From positions 39,557,396-39,621,395 of the forward strand of contig OZ029916.1 of NCBI GenBank assembly GCA_964023275.1: DNA of 64,000 nucleotides, in the 5' to 3' direction. The first letter of the stretch is position 1, and each line of letters opens with the position of its first letter. Shown here piece by piece: positions 32,915-44,107 of the stretch. The DNA is from Norana najaformis. Its lineage: Eukaryota > Annelida > Clitellata > Crassiclitellata > Hormogastridae. The notes beneath the pieces were generated by a model. That model saw only the letters and a program-made list of their open reading frames with translations. It ran no database searches and had not been told where the DNA came from. The position numbers and the translations under genes were made by a program.

Positions 32915-35900
32915 TCACACCGTGTCCAGCTTGCTTGGATCGGTGAACTTGACAGTCATGACGTAGATGAGCGCTGGAAGCGGGATGAGGCAGAGAAGAG
33001 GAAGATGAAGAGCTGGAATCTTCAGCTGCGTCAGTGAGATGATGCCAAATGCGTGAAGCACCCAGTGACATAGCAGGATGACTACGTTGCGCGAGTCTTT
33101 CAGGTGAGCCTTGAACAGCTCCAATGACGACTGCACAAACAAGCAACAATCTGGTTAAGTCTGAAGCACTTCTATGCAGACTAGGAGCTCTCAAACAGGG
33201 TCAACTGGGATGGTAGACAGTTGTTACCAAACCACTCGGGCCAAGTCTATAAAGCTTTTCCTAGTTTCCTTTCACTATTCCAATTCCCCACCATTCTAAT
33301 TCAATCCTTATCCTTTTCAACTGAGCTTCTCCAACAGATTATGATTTTTGATTACCGTTTTGCTTGGAATGACTATCAGTTGATGCCTTATGCATTATGA
33401 TAACAGTGCTACGGAAGTCATTAGATATAGAAGTCAGTCCTTTAACCCCTTCCTTCTGCCTTACAAAAACAAAACAAAATTGAACAGAACATCTAGAGGC
33501 ACTCATTACACAGTGCCCCTACAAAGCTCATTAAGACGAGGTAGACTTTTTCAACCAACCTGCTCTTTGAAGAGTGACAGATGAATGGCATTTGTGATGA
33601 CGGACACAGTCAACAGTATGTAGGGATAGGAGTAATCTGAAAAAATACAAGTTGTATTAAAAACATCTAAAAGTATATTTCATTGGAGTGCAGGATATCT
33701 GGAAGTGTGAAAGATTTACATGATGTATAAAAATAAAGTGCATACAACACATACCTTAAAGCAGAAGTGACTGATAGTAATGACTTACTAAAATTAGTAT
33801 TAGACATGTAACCATTATTAAATTAATAAAAATAAACATTACTTATAACCTTAATAATATGTATAAAAGCAAGTTCAACTATAATTTGAAAAATGTAAAG
33901 ATACAAGTATGTTTAAGGGCATATACTATCAATAAGTTATTAACTTACAAAACCATTTGAACCAAACATCTACATACAGGAAGTACAGTACAGAGAGACA
34001 TTGACAGACAGACACAAGCAGAGATAGAGACACAGACAGAAAGCTTACAGATGAGGCCTGCCAAAATGGCATGCAGGCAGATGAGAACCGGATAGAAGAA
34101 GAGAGCTGCGTAGATGGATTTTGTGCCATGATGTGGAACAAATTTCGCCGACAACAGAGGTCTGACCAAAACCATTGATGCAAGACTGAAAGCGTAGTAT
34201 ATGAAGACCAAAGTATACCTGTGAAAAGACAAGTGGCACAATATACATAAATTTATATTAAGTTACTCAAATCACGTTTTCAACAACTTACATAAAATGC
34301 AATCAAGCAGTAAATTAATGAGTTAATGAATGAATGAACAAATTAAATAATGCATGAATAGTTTAAGTGAATAACTGAGCAAACAAATGAACAAGTCTGA
34401 ATAGTTTAAGTGAATAATTGAGCGAACAAATGAACAAGTCAATGTGTGAGCTACTGAATGAATGAGTGAATAATTTAGTGAACAAATGATTGAGTGAATG
34501 AATGATCGTGTGAATGAACTAGTGAATGGGTGAATTAAAGTGAAAAAGTGAATGAGTGAATGAATAAACAAGCAAGTGAATGCATGCATGAGCAAATGAA
34601 TGAATGAATGAAGAGTCCCCTACAGAGGATAGACCGCTTCCTGCGTGCAGTGGATGACGTTGACATAATCAGGAGTTGGGTTGTAGACGAGAGTGTACCA
34701 GTCTGACAGTCGGCTGACAGGGCATGAAGTCACATGTAGACGGCCAACAGGACTGACAACAAGAAGGGCACATATGCCAGCGACGATCGTCTCTACGAAA
34801 GCGGATGCGTGCAAGACAAGCAGTTGTCGGCTGCAAACAACAAACATGGCTCATTCAACTAACAAAACCGTTAATGCTAATGCTAATTAAAGCTAATAAA
34901 CACAGACATGTCGCCCATTTACTAAATATAACCAAAAGGCTAATCTAATAAATATATCCATACAGTGTGTTAACTAAATATAGCTACATGATGGTCATTC
35001 AATAAACAAAGACACATAGCTGAGCTAATAACCCAAACCATGTGGCTCAGCTAGTAAACAAGACTACCATATGTGGCTTGTCTAATAAACTAAGCCTTAT
35101 GGTTCAGCTAATAAACAGATGATCTGATAAATACAGAGTAATCAATAAAATATATAAATAAATAAAATCATCTAATAAATAAAACCACACCGTTCCGCTA
35201 CTTAATAAGGATATATTGCTCACTGAATAAACACAGCCATATGGTTCACCTTATCAATGAAGATTTGTGGCTTGTCTAACAAACAGTCATATGCTTCATC
35301 TAACAAACAAAGCCACATGGCTCATCTATAAAAGCCACATGGCTCAACGGAAAAACAATGCCATGTGGTTCTTCTGTTAAACCAAGCACTCTAACAAACA
35401 GTCATATGCTTCATCTAACAAACAAAGCCACATGGCTCATCTATAAAAGCCACATGGCTCAACGGAAAAACAATGCCATGCGGTTCTTCTGTTAAACCAA
35501 GCACTCTATGGCTCATCTAATTTAAACAAGCCAGTGGCAAAGCCCACAAAACAGCCACCCAGCCAGCAAATTATCGACTGCTTAAGAAGTTACCTTTTTC
35601 TTTTGTTGCTAACATCGATGAAGAACCAGTTGAGTGCTAGCGACACAACCGCCATGAAGACAAGGTACATCCAGTCGTAAAACAAAGGCTCTCCAGTGCA
35701 ACGCTGGCAAAAACCATTCTCGTCTACTCGATAACCGCTTGCACATGCCTGCAGGAAAACCAAGCACAATTTCTCTAGTTTCAGGATCAAAAGTTAACAT
35801 GTATGTGTCTCAACATTTATATAGTGACATTCAAGAACTTCTTACAGGTGTTACATGTTTCGTTGGTCTGCCCAGATTTCTGCGCATTCCTATTGATCTA

Positions 35901-36535
35901 TAACCTTGATATTGCTCGATATTACTCAGTGGGACTTTTTTAAGGTCACTGCACATGCCTTTGAGGCAGCTGTTAATTGTGTGCATTATAAACGTCTGTC
36001 TAGTAATAATTAATAATAAGAAGGGCATGGAAGGAATCTCAAACATGGACCTGGCCCAAGCAACCAATCACAATTTATGTAGTTTCAGGATCCATCATAG
36101 CAATGGCAGCTCAACATGGGAGTCCAGAAGACCATGTTGCTCACAACCAAACTCAGGCCTTTTCCCAGGTTCTTCCTCCCCCAAATTATAGGCCAATTCT
36201 TTACACTTTACATGCTACCAAACACATATGTTTGTATACATGTATGTATGTTTGTATATAATACTCTTGAATGGTTACAGAAGGTGCCAATATAAACATC
36301 TCTATATTACATGGAATAAAGATCAAATATCATAATTAAAAGAATGATATGTTCATATTTAGTCAGTTCCCAGTTCCACTGACCCAGTCAAAGGTTGGCT
36401 AAGAGGTCAAGCATACAGCAAAACTGTTGACCAGTAGTGCATCAAAACTTACCCCGCAATCGCTGTAGTTGCCATACTGGTCTACAGTCCTGCCACAGTA
36501 TGTTCCTATGCATTTGGACATGCTGGACTGTTCCA
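32915..36535 (-). CDS. JKAMP: JKAMP: ER seven-pass JNK1-associated membrane protein, 6 visible exons
   Basis: JKAMP sits in the ER membrane; in mammals it links JNK signalling and proteasome recruitment for ER-associated degradation. Exons, 5' to 3': 36535-36453, 35748-35594, 34830-34624, 34218-34049, 33636-33560, 33130-32915. All introns are GT-AG and phases match. The N-terminal cysteine-rich luminal part shows CIGTYCG, then GFCQRC and FYDWMYLVFMAV. Further family blocks are SDWYTLVYNPTPDYV, VIHCTQEAVYPL, KSIYAALFFYPV, CHWVLHAFGIISL and VKFTDPSK. Hydrophobic stretches fit seven membrane passes. The visible frame encodes about 302 aa, against 311 in human. The first visible exon starts with TG in phase, so the initiator ATG may be split by an upstream intron, or an internal Met five codons further in may be used. 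Confidence 0.93.
33360..33427 (+). repeat. Short dispersed repeat (TGATGCCTTATGCATTATG family)
   Basis: TCAGTTGATGCCTTATGCATTATGATAACAGTGCTACGGAAGTCATTAGAT. The same word order recurs at about 49990 and 61990 (+) and, inverted, at about 57340 and 61737; shorter matches occur at 7180, 23020 and 53030. Copies often end in ATTAGATTAG. I do not recognise the class. Confidence 0.6.
34316..34612. repeat. TGAA/TGAG tetranucleotide-rich array in a JKAMP intron
   Basis: Imperfect GAATGAGTGAAT units. AATAGTTTAAGTGAATAA occurs twice (34357 and 34399), indicating an internal duplication of about 42 bases. Confidence 0.85.
34880..35520. repeat. Minisatellite in a JKAMP intron, with a 115-bp tandem duplication
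   Basis: Degenerate units of roughly 28-30 bases built on CTAATAAACAAAGCCATATGGCTCAT. Each contains a small palindrome (CCATATGG or CCACATGG-like). At the exon-proximal end a 115-bp block (35276-35390) is repeated almost perfectly at 35391-35505, with one T-to-C difference noted. Confidence 0.85.
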
Positions 36536-37051
36536 CTAAAACAAGAAAGTAATTGAATTAATATCAATTCAGATAGAAAGGCTGGTGTGATTAAACAAAT
36601 ATGGCATAACTGTGGGTTCAAAGTGGTTGAGAAGACTAGTGTGATGCCAAATAATTTTGGCAATTTACAGACATTACTTTTCAAACGTGCTACTAGTACC
36701 AAAGGAACCAGCACTTATTTCTGATCACACTACATAAATGAAGGCGTCAAGGCACGATATAAATGTTCTGAAACACCTAAACAGTACGACACTCAAGTAA
36801 TGGTAACTATCTTAGAATTAACGGGTAAAGCTAGGGTTTAAAAAAATTAAAAGCCACTTTAAGGTTTTATAGTATTTACAATCTGAGCCACTCAGGCACC
36901 TCCACAATTAAGCCACCTCAGTAAAAAATGCACACGAAGGTTACAATCAGCCTATACCAATCACCACTCCACTGAAACTGTCCTCTCTTGACATCTTAGA
37001 AAAAACCTTACATTTGCCAACCACATCACTCAGTTACCTTGCTCTTGCAAA

Positions 37052-37945
37052 ATGCGTATTTGCAGCCTCTGCCAACATTGCCCCATACTGGATTACAAAA
37101 CTGCCTCCACAACAGTCACGTTAATTGTACACTTCAGACTAGACTACTACAACTCCCTCTTCAGCAGCATCAACACATCTCAAGTAAGTCTTTCAACAGT
37201 CCAGAATCCTTTTGTCTGTGCAGTTACCAAAACTCTCAAACACCACCACAAAACCCTGGTGCTCAAATCACTTCCTTGGCTTAAGGTCCCTCAGCGCATC
37301 CACCACAAAATTTACAAAATTGTATATTTCACCTACAATGCCCTTCAAACTTCTCAACCATTTTACATTTGCCAACTACTCATTATCGAAGCACCCAGAT
37401 CCACTTCCACTTCTTCCCGATCCCCTTTCTCTATCTTGATCTCCAGTCTCTTCCTCTCTCAAATTCTGCAACTGCTCCCTAATCAACGTGTTGCCAGCTC
37501 TTTGGAACAACTCCCGAAAGACCTCTGCCATGATGCTCATCCCTATTGCTCACCTGTCATTCTGAACACTCCTCCACTTGCCTTCTCTCTTGCAGCTTTT
37601 CACTCAAGACTGAAACTTGAACTTTGCAAGCTATCCATCCTGCTTCCACTACTGCGCCATCCTATGACAATCATCACCAACAATATCCACTGTAGCACCA
37701 TGTTGTCTCTAAGGCTTGACCTCCCCAATTCTAACCTGGCACCAAAACTGACCACACGACCTGGCTCTTGCGGACTTGGTTTGATATAGCTCCGGCGAAT
37801 ACGCTGGTCTCTCTGACTTGACTTCTGTGTGGCCCTGAGAACTTTCGGAGATTTACATTGACATCACAATTATTAAGAATTGTAACACACCATCTTGCAT
37901 AATGGTGCAGTTATGGACGAATGAAAACTAAATAAATAAATTTAC
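37052..37945 (+). mobile_element. CR1/L2-like LINE fragment (reverse transcriptase C-terminus and 3' UTR)
   Basis: A 245-codon open frame carries FRLDYYNSLFSSI, LKSLPWLKVPQRIHHKI and a terminal FHSRLKLEL, the usual order of the C-terminal part of CR1/L2-type reverse transcriptases. The polymerase core is missing, so it is 5'-truncated. The 3' UTR ends in AACTAAATAAATAAATTT near 37940. The long open frame may be chance or a young insertion. It is not a host gene. Confidence 0.8.
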
Positions 37946-38934
37946 TAAAGGAAGACATTAAAGAACATATAGAGGAGATATAATTTACAATATCACGTAT
38001 TTAGACATTTGTTTTTCCCTAAACTGTTCTACATAATCTATCAATTATGTCGCTTCCAAAACAAGACGTAGTGTGAGGCAGGAGATTGAGCGAAACTCGT
38101 GTAAGTTTTCACAGAAATAATGACATTGTGTTTAAAACAATTTACATAAAATATTTAATCTGCGTTTTTCTTTAAAATTAATTCAGCTCTTTAACCATGT
38201 TAATTCTGTAACTATGTTTTTCATTTAACTACCCTTGAGATATATTTTCCTTACTAATTCCAGTTCTGTCGCTTGCTAGGTGCCGCTAGTCAATTAAACG
38301 GAAGGGTGCAAAATCAGGCGAATAAATGAGTCAGTGAACAAACTTCACACAAGCAGCAAGTGATGAGTGTAAAGTAATAAATGTCAGGCATACACATTGC
38401 AATGTTCATTCTTTTCAGTTGGATGTGCTGCTAATTGCTGTAGTAAGAGCTTTCAGCAAAAAACAGCTTACATATTCCCAAAACATTTCTATCAGTTTGA
38501 CTCAGGAATTCAAAGGATTCTTTCATGTGCCAAGAATATTATTTCGACTTGAACTTTCCCGTTTAACGATACTCGTAGTGCCATCTGTTGACCTGACCAA
38601 TGCGAGTGTAATGTGAAAGGAAGACAAAGTAACTAGTTTGCTGTGTTACCATTACCTTGTAAAATTAATCAATTACTGCTAATCGTTACTTTTCGAAAAA
38701 TAAGTCATTAGTTACCAAAACTAGTAGTTATTCACCAGAACGCATTACAAATAATGCAGTAATGCTATCAAGGGCCGAAGAGTAGGAAATGAGCGCCTCT
38801 GCTATTTACTGTTATGGGCCTTGAAAGCTTTACTTTTACTTTACTTCCCAAAAGGTCGTGCCTCTTACGTGCAGTCTGCAACAGGAATATTTCCTATTCT
38901 GGAGGTGTTGGAAGGGCAAAGGTAGAGGATAGTC

Positions 38935-39245
38935 TGCATCGGAGTCAATGGGTATGTTTCGTAATTGTAATCCCGACTCCCGAGACTTCTATATCGCTAA
39001 CGAAAACCACGTCACTGGAACCAGCTAATTCACAGTCAAAACAAAATCGATAGGCAAAAAGGGTTAGGTTCCAGGTCGAGATCCAAAAGTCAGTCAGAGA
39101 GAGCGTAGCAGTTACGGTGAGTGGTGTTTGGGTTTGAAGCGGAAAGAGAGATAAGAGGAAGAAGGGGAGTCGGGATAGGATCTGTGATAGAGGAATGTTT
39201 TCATGTTTGAGTGAAAGGTCAGTGCAGAAATTTCAAGCGATGGAG
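38935..39245 (-). mobile_element. LINE 3' end, minus orientation
   Basis: Matches the LINE 3' UTR near PRDM14 exon 9: the landmarks AACAAAATCGATAGGCA, GGTTCCAGGTCGAGATC and GGGATAGGATCTGTG appear in the same order, with the TGTAAT tail region near 38960. Confidence 0.7.
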
Positions 39246-39469
39246 CATAGATGAGATTTTAGGATGGGTCAGATAACTATCGCAGTTCTGGGGAAGTTTA
39301 TTCTGTTTTATAATAGTGACACTGTGGTGGGGGCAGCTATGGCTATAAAGTGATTACCAAATTTTCAGGATGAGGTGACGGACGGGCGAAGAAGTGTCAG
39401 GGAAGAAGAAGTGCGGGTTGAGCAGAGTGGTTGGATTGTAAATAACTCACGACGATAGGAGCGTTGGGA

Positions 39470-39720
39470 GTAAAACATTCCTGTCTCACATATCCTACCC
39501 TGACTCCCCTTCTTCCTCTTATCTTTCTTTCCGCTTCAGTCCCAAACATCACACACCGTAGCTGCCACGCTGTTTCTGCCTGACTCTTGGATCTTGACCT
39601 GGAACCGAACACTTTTGCTTATCGGTGCTGTTTTGACTGAGGGCGTGTGAATTAGCTGATCCCCATGACATGGCTTTCGCTGGGCGCTGTAGAAATCTCG
39701 GGATTACGATTACGATTAGG
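39470..39720 (+). mobile_element. LINE 3' end, plus orientation, with ATTACG tail
   Basis: Same family as 38935-39245 but inverted: CTCCCCTTCTTCCTCTTATC, GATCTTGACCTGGAACCGAA, GCGCTGTAGAAATCTCG, then GATTACGATTACGATT. The pair forms imperfect inverted repeats about 250 bases apart. Confidence 0.7.
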
Positions 39721-40124
39721 GGTCTACAGTGCTTGTGAGGGTATCCGATTGGCCGATTCTGCCCACGCCCAATAAGCGGAAAGCGAGAGACATAGGCACG
39801 CCTCTGCGTAGACAGACGTTCTACCGTTAGCATCCGATCTGGACATAGCTCACTCTATACTTCTTATGACTTTATATGCTTGTATAACTGTAGACTTGTA
39901 GATTCTCAGCGTGATAGTAAAGTAGCGTTTTGTGATATTAAAGTATATAATTACAGTGCTAACCTGCTGGAAGCCACGAAAATATCTGTATATGACACTG
40001 GTGGTCGATTAGTTTAACATTGCAGCAAAATTAACCCATGTTACATAAAATATTAGGCTGACGAAAGTTTTTATACAAATATAATTGTCTAAATAGGCAA
40101 AAGTGCGTTGTAATTTAGACGAAA

Positions 40125-40215
40125 ATATTGTTTACTACCAAAATTTGGCGGCACACCTCTGGCTCTCTCACAGCACGCTGGTGTGTCGCGGCACACAGTT
40201 TGAGAAACTCGGGAT
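40125..40215. mobile_element. Probable hAT-type DNA transposon terminal segment
   Basis: GTGTCGCGGCACACAGTTTGAGAAACTC resembles the terminal region of widespread non-autonomous hAT elements. No transposase frame and no matched opposite terminus were found, so this is a weak call. Confidence 0.35.
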
Positions 40216-40974
40216 CTCTGCTGGACGAGAGCAGACACTTGATAGCTGGACGAGCATGGCGTTATAGGCCTATTGGTAGATTCTGTAGCATTGTAGTATC
40301 GTAGCATTGTACAATAAAGTATTATAATATCTTCACAAGCCTACTGCTACAATAATACTGTTCAATACTGTTGGCTGTGTGTAGTCCGAATGAATATGCA
40401 CGATGTTGGATGGAGTTGTTATTCTGGTTCCTATTATTACGAAAATTTGTTATGCACATAGTCGTAAGCAGTGGTTCACGGAGGATTGCTTGCACGAGGA
40501 CGGGACTTTCAAAAGGGCGCCGCGTTGTGGCCCGATCTGGGAGCCCGCAATGCCCAGATCTGGTCTGAGGGACGTCGGCATGTAACCAAGAGGGGTTCAC
40601 CCTCTCCGCGCCTATGGCTAAATCCGCCATTGATCGTAAGGATTCGCGACAGCAAACGACCGTTATTATGATATAATAATATAGTGGCGCTAGAAAATAT
40701 ATAACGGCATATTGTTGAGGAATTATTGTTTGATGACGTCATTTCAACGAAACATGTTTTAATGGAACACCAGAATATTAACTTTTTATGTTTAAATGTG
40801 GGGACAGTCTTTTAGTTTTTCTTTCTCGTTAATTGAAATTTCGGAGATTGTATTTGACAAGCAAGAGACTATCGTGAACACAGGTTGTGACTATTGCGTA
40901 CTAATTGTTTCTTTTTGCGGTCACTATCGTCCTGATAACTATTCTTTACTGGGCTCTGAGACCTGCACACCCAA

Positions 40975-41196
40975 ATGTTGTCAATCCAAACCGTCCGATT
41001 CGTAAGAAGCATCTCAACACATGGTGTTACTGCGGTTTTGTATCCCGGTGCCTACGATGGTAAAGAGCAAGCTTCATCATTCGAGCTTCACGATAAACCA
41101 TACGGTAACGAGTGGGTTGCTCCTCCGTTATGGTGGTCTAAATTTTTTCCTGAAAACCAAGTGGGACACCCTCCTAACTGGTTAACCTTAGTGTAA
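40975..41196 (+). CDS. Small uncharacterised protein, 73 aa, mitochondrial-type N-terminus
   Basis: A single open frame starting MLSIQTVRFVRSISTHG. The first 17 residues are rich in Arg, Ser and hydrophobics with no acidic residue, which fits a mitochondrial presequence. The C-terminal half has an unusual composition, with WVAPPLWWSKFFPENQ and then VGHPPNWLTLV before TAA. AATAAA follows at once (41197-41202, overlapping the region of the stop), which suggests a very short 3' UTR or a retrocopied transcript. I do not recognise the family. Its size and composition suggest a small organellar subunit, but that is inference. It could also be the last exon of a split gene or a retropseudogene. Confidence 0.45.
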   Translation: MLSIQTVRFVRSISTHGVTAVLYPGAYDGKEQASSFELHDKPYGNEWVAPPLWWSKFFPENQVGHPPNWLTLV

Positions 41197-41429
41197 AATA
41201 AATATATGGGAAAGTTTATTATATTGACTTTTAGGAGTGGGTACCATTGATTTTATGTAAACATTAGGCCTTTACTGAAGAAACTGAATAATCAGCAAAT
41301 GCACGATTATTGTAACATTATTATCTTTAAAACAGTCTGATCCTCATTACTCATTAATTACTGTGTTAATAATGTTTAGGCCAGTACTTTAGGCCTATAC
41401 AGTTCAGATGAAGATGTGCATTACAAATC

Positions 41430-42850
41430 AGTTTGGATTTAGTTCATAGCAAGCATATTTCTACTTCGGTCAGGATAACACTGCCGGTATTCTTTGACAA
41501 CAAAGAGAAAGAATTGTTTCTGTTCTTCATTGTTGGTATGAAGTTTGTTGTATTCATCCATCAGAGCAACTCTGTGCACCAATGGCATTTACAACTCTCA
41601 TCCAGCGAACAATCTCTTGAATGGACTTGTAATCATCATCTGCTGTCCACTTTTCAACATCTTTGCCCAAGAAGATGGCTGGTAGTCCAGTAACGTCAAA
41701 AAATCTGCGAGTGCTGGATGTCACAAAGTCTTCCAGTTGTTAAGTCTTAACAGTGGCTGGATCCAGTGTAAATGTCTTGAGTGGATGTTCTGCAGAGAGA
41801 GGACCATTCTCTGTTTCTTGTCATCTGGCACCTCATCATCAAAGAATGCCAGTTCTGTGAGCTCCTCTGACAGATACCAAAGATGCCCTAGGAACTTCTT
41901 CATAGCAATGTCAGAGCTAGTAGTATTTATGTCCTTATAACAGTCCATTTCCATGATAAGCTGATGGTCAATTCAAGGAGCTGATATTGCAGATGAGACT
42001 CTGAACCATACTGTGATATATGGTTGAACTGTAAAAAGGCAAACTTCTGCAATCCCTTTCTCTTCCTTCTTTGTGAGCTTGAATTGTTGTCCGAACATCC
42101 AGATCTTGAGAATAGATGGCTTTGGCCATCCATTGAACTCAGTGCAGACCTGCTAGTGCTTAGAATGACACTTCTTTAGCTAAAACTCCACCTAGGAAGA
42201 TGACAGTGAGTTCCAGTAGTTCTCGATAGTCGTCACATGATTGAAATTGCTGTAGCTGAGCTGTGGCAAAGGCAATCACGTCATTTTCAAAACTTGAAAC
42301 AGTTCTGTTCATAACATCATCTGAGGCGGCTATTTGGTTGCTGGACCTGTCAACACATTCCGAGTGAGACTGGAAGCGTTTAAAGATCCGGATGTCTAGA
42401 CCTCTGGAAGGAACCAGAGCATGTTCAACAACAGCTTCTGCAACTATTTATAGGATGTGATGACGACAAGCAAACCACAACAGATTCTTTTCCATTTTAT
42501 TTTCTAGAGGGATGTATGCTCCTCTTCGGTGATTGCTGTTAACTGATTTTGTGTCCAAGCACATTCCCTTAATTTGTTCGCAAATGTTTCAGGCTACTGC
42601 TGCCTCATACACAGCCTCTGCTGATGCTTCCGCTGTTCATGCCGACAGATTTGGGATGCCAAGAAACTTCACCGGAAACAATAATGGGATGACCAACTAT
42701 TTTCTTGCTGCTGATGTTGTCAAGTCTTTTTCCATCCCAGTGAATTTTTAAAAGGAATATTGGTGTAAATTCTTTTTTGAGATTTTCAGCAATTTCTTTT
42801 ACTGTTTTATTCGTTCCCGTCGAATTGATGACCAATTGCTGTTAAACTCT
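41430..42850 (-). pseudogene. Decayed coding relic of a multi-copy (transposon-like) family
   Basis: Minus-strand frames in series resemble one large protein broken by stops and shifts: KIHWDGKRLDNIS and HPIIVSGEVSWHPKS (about 42.6-42.8 kb), RGLDIRIFKRFQ (about 42.4 kb), FFDDEVPDDKKQRMVLSL and HSRHLHWIQPLL (41.7-41.9 kb), then LPAIFLGKDVEKWTADD and EYRQCYPD (41.4-41.7 kb). This order is familiar from a repeated uncharacterised family in many fish and invertebrate genomes, probably transposon-derived. The class is not certain. No intact gene remains. Confidence 0.6.
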
Positions 42851-44107
42851 GAAAGGACCATGACCAAGTTGCTGCAGCGCAGGAGTTAATACTAATGCTG
42901 CATTTCTGTCCCTCATATTGGCCATGTCCAGACCTCCTGCCAACTTATCATCAAAAATGTTAACTCATCCACACTTGGCTTGCTTTGGGTTTGAGCTTCT
43001 GAAGTTGAAGGTTGATATGGCAAACATCAATAACAATGACTATCTGCTAGTATCAATCAGTGTTGGCTGTCCAATGCATAAACTGCAGTGGTGTCCATAA
43101 TTTTTTTATTAGAAACAGTAAACATTCTGCTTAAATTAAACACTTATTTTGAGTCACTTTCTTCACCAAATTAGTCATACTAAAACAAATGTTGCATTAC
43201 TCAGATTAAAAGCCATCATCTCAGAAGTAGAAACGAAACTTTCAGAGCTGGTAGCAACCTCTAAATATTATTATTTTGAGCTGAAAAATTTATAGATTTC
43301 TTTTCTGATTGATAGAAACAGAACTAAAGGGTGCCCCGTGAGGAAAGTAAAAGTTAAAAACTAAGGACCATCCACCCTCCTTCGTACCATTTTCAGAAGG
43401 TAGTGTTTGGTAAACATGTAGAATCGCCCACTGCAGACTGCGAGAGAAATTAGAGCGCTGCCGCATAGTGGACTCGCTCCCAGTTAATAAGTAAGAATGA
43501 CCTATGCAGTTGAATAAAACCTATTTGTCTTGAATAACAAACGCTTCCATGTGACAAACAAAACATGGAGAACATGTGGATGTTTTCCAAATGCAAACTT
43601 AGAAGACAATTTGGCACAAGTTGTGATTTGTTTCCAGTTTATTTGCAGGAGTTTGTCTGGAGAGACGCATTTCATGAGAACTTTTTCACAAACATTGTTA
43701 TTTGCATCACATGAATTTACCCAGTTCCTTTATTTATTGATACTAATGAAATTATTTTCTAAACTTTGGCTGTTAGGACCAATAAAGTATTTTATAAACT
43801 TTTTGTTAGTCTGTTACTTACAACAGATAGCTCACTTACTTATTAACTGGTAGTGCATCGGGTATGTGGCAGCACTCTATTTCTCTTGCAGTTTCTGTGG
43901 CCAAATTGTTTTTAAGTAGGGAGATCACAAACAGCCAATTCTACATGTTTTAAAAACTACCAGGATAACGTATCTCTGGCTTTCAGCTAAGGTTCTGTTC
44001 TATTTTTTTATAGTGCCTACATGAAGCGTAGAAACTGTATCAGTCACTGACCATTAATCGTGTTTTGTTGACTAACATTTCCAGCAAACAATCCATTGAC
44101 AGAAAGC

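Larger units (their letters stand above)
36536..44084. other. Divergent spacer between JKAMP and DCLK
   Basis: Mostly transposon-derived. It contains a LINE fragment (37.05-37.95 kb), two LINE 3' ends in opposite orientation (38.9-39.7 kb), a probable DNA-transposon end (40.1 kb), a small intact reading frame (40.97-41.20 kb) and a decayed multi-copy coding relic (41.4-42.85 kb). First exons of JKAMP and the 5' untranslated exon(s) of DCLK are expected here but I could not locate them. 42.9-44.08 kb shows nothing I recognise. Confidence 0.5.

Noticed and set aside
37052-37789. 245-codon frame as a host gene
   Set aside because: Its motifs are those of the C-terminus of CR1/L2-type reverse transcriptases, and no splice structure is present.
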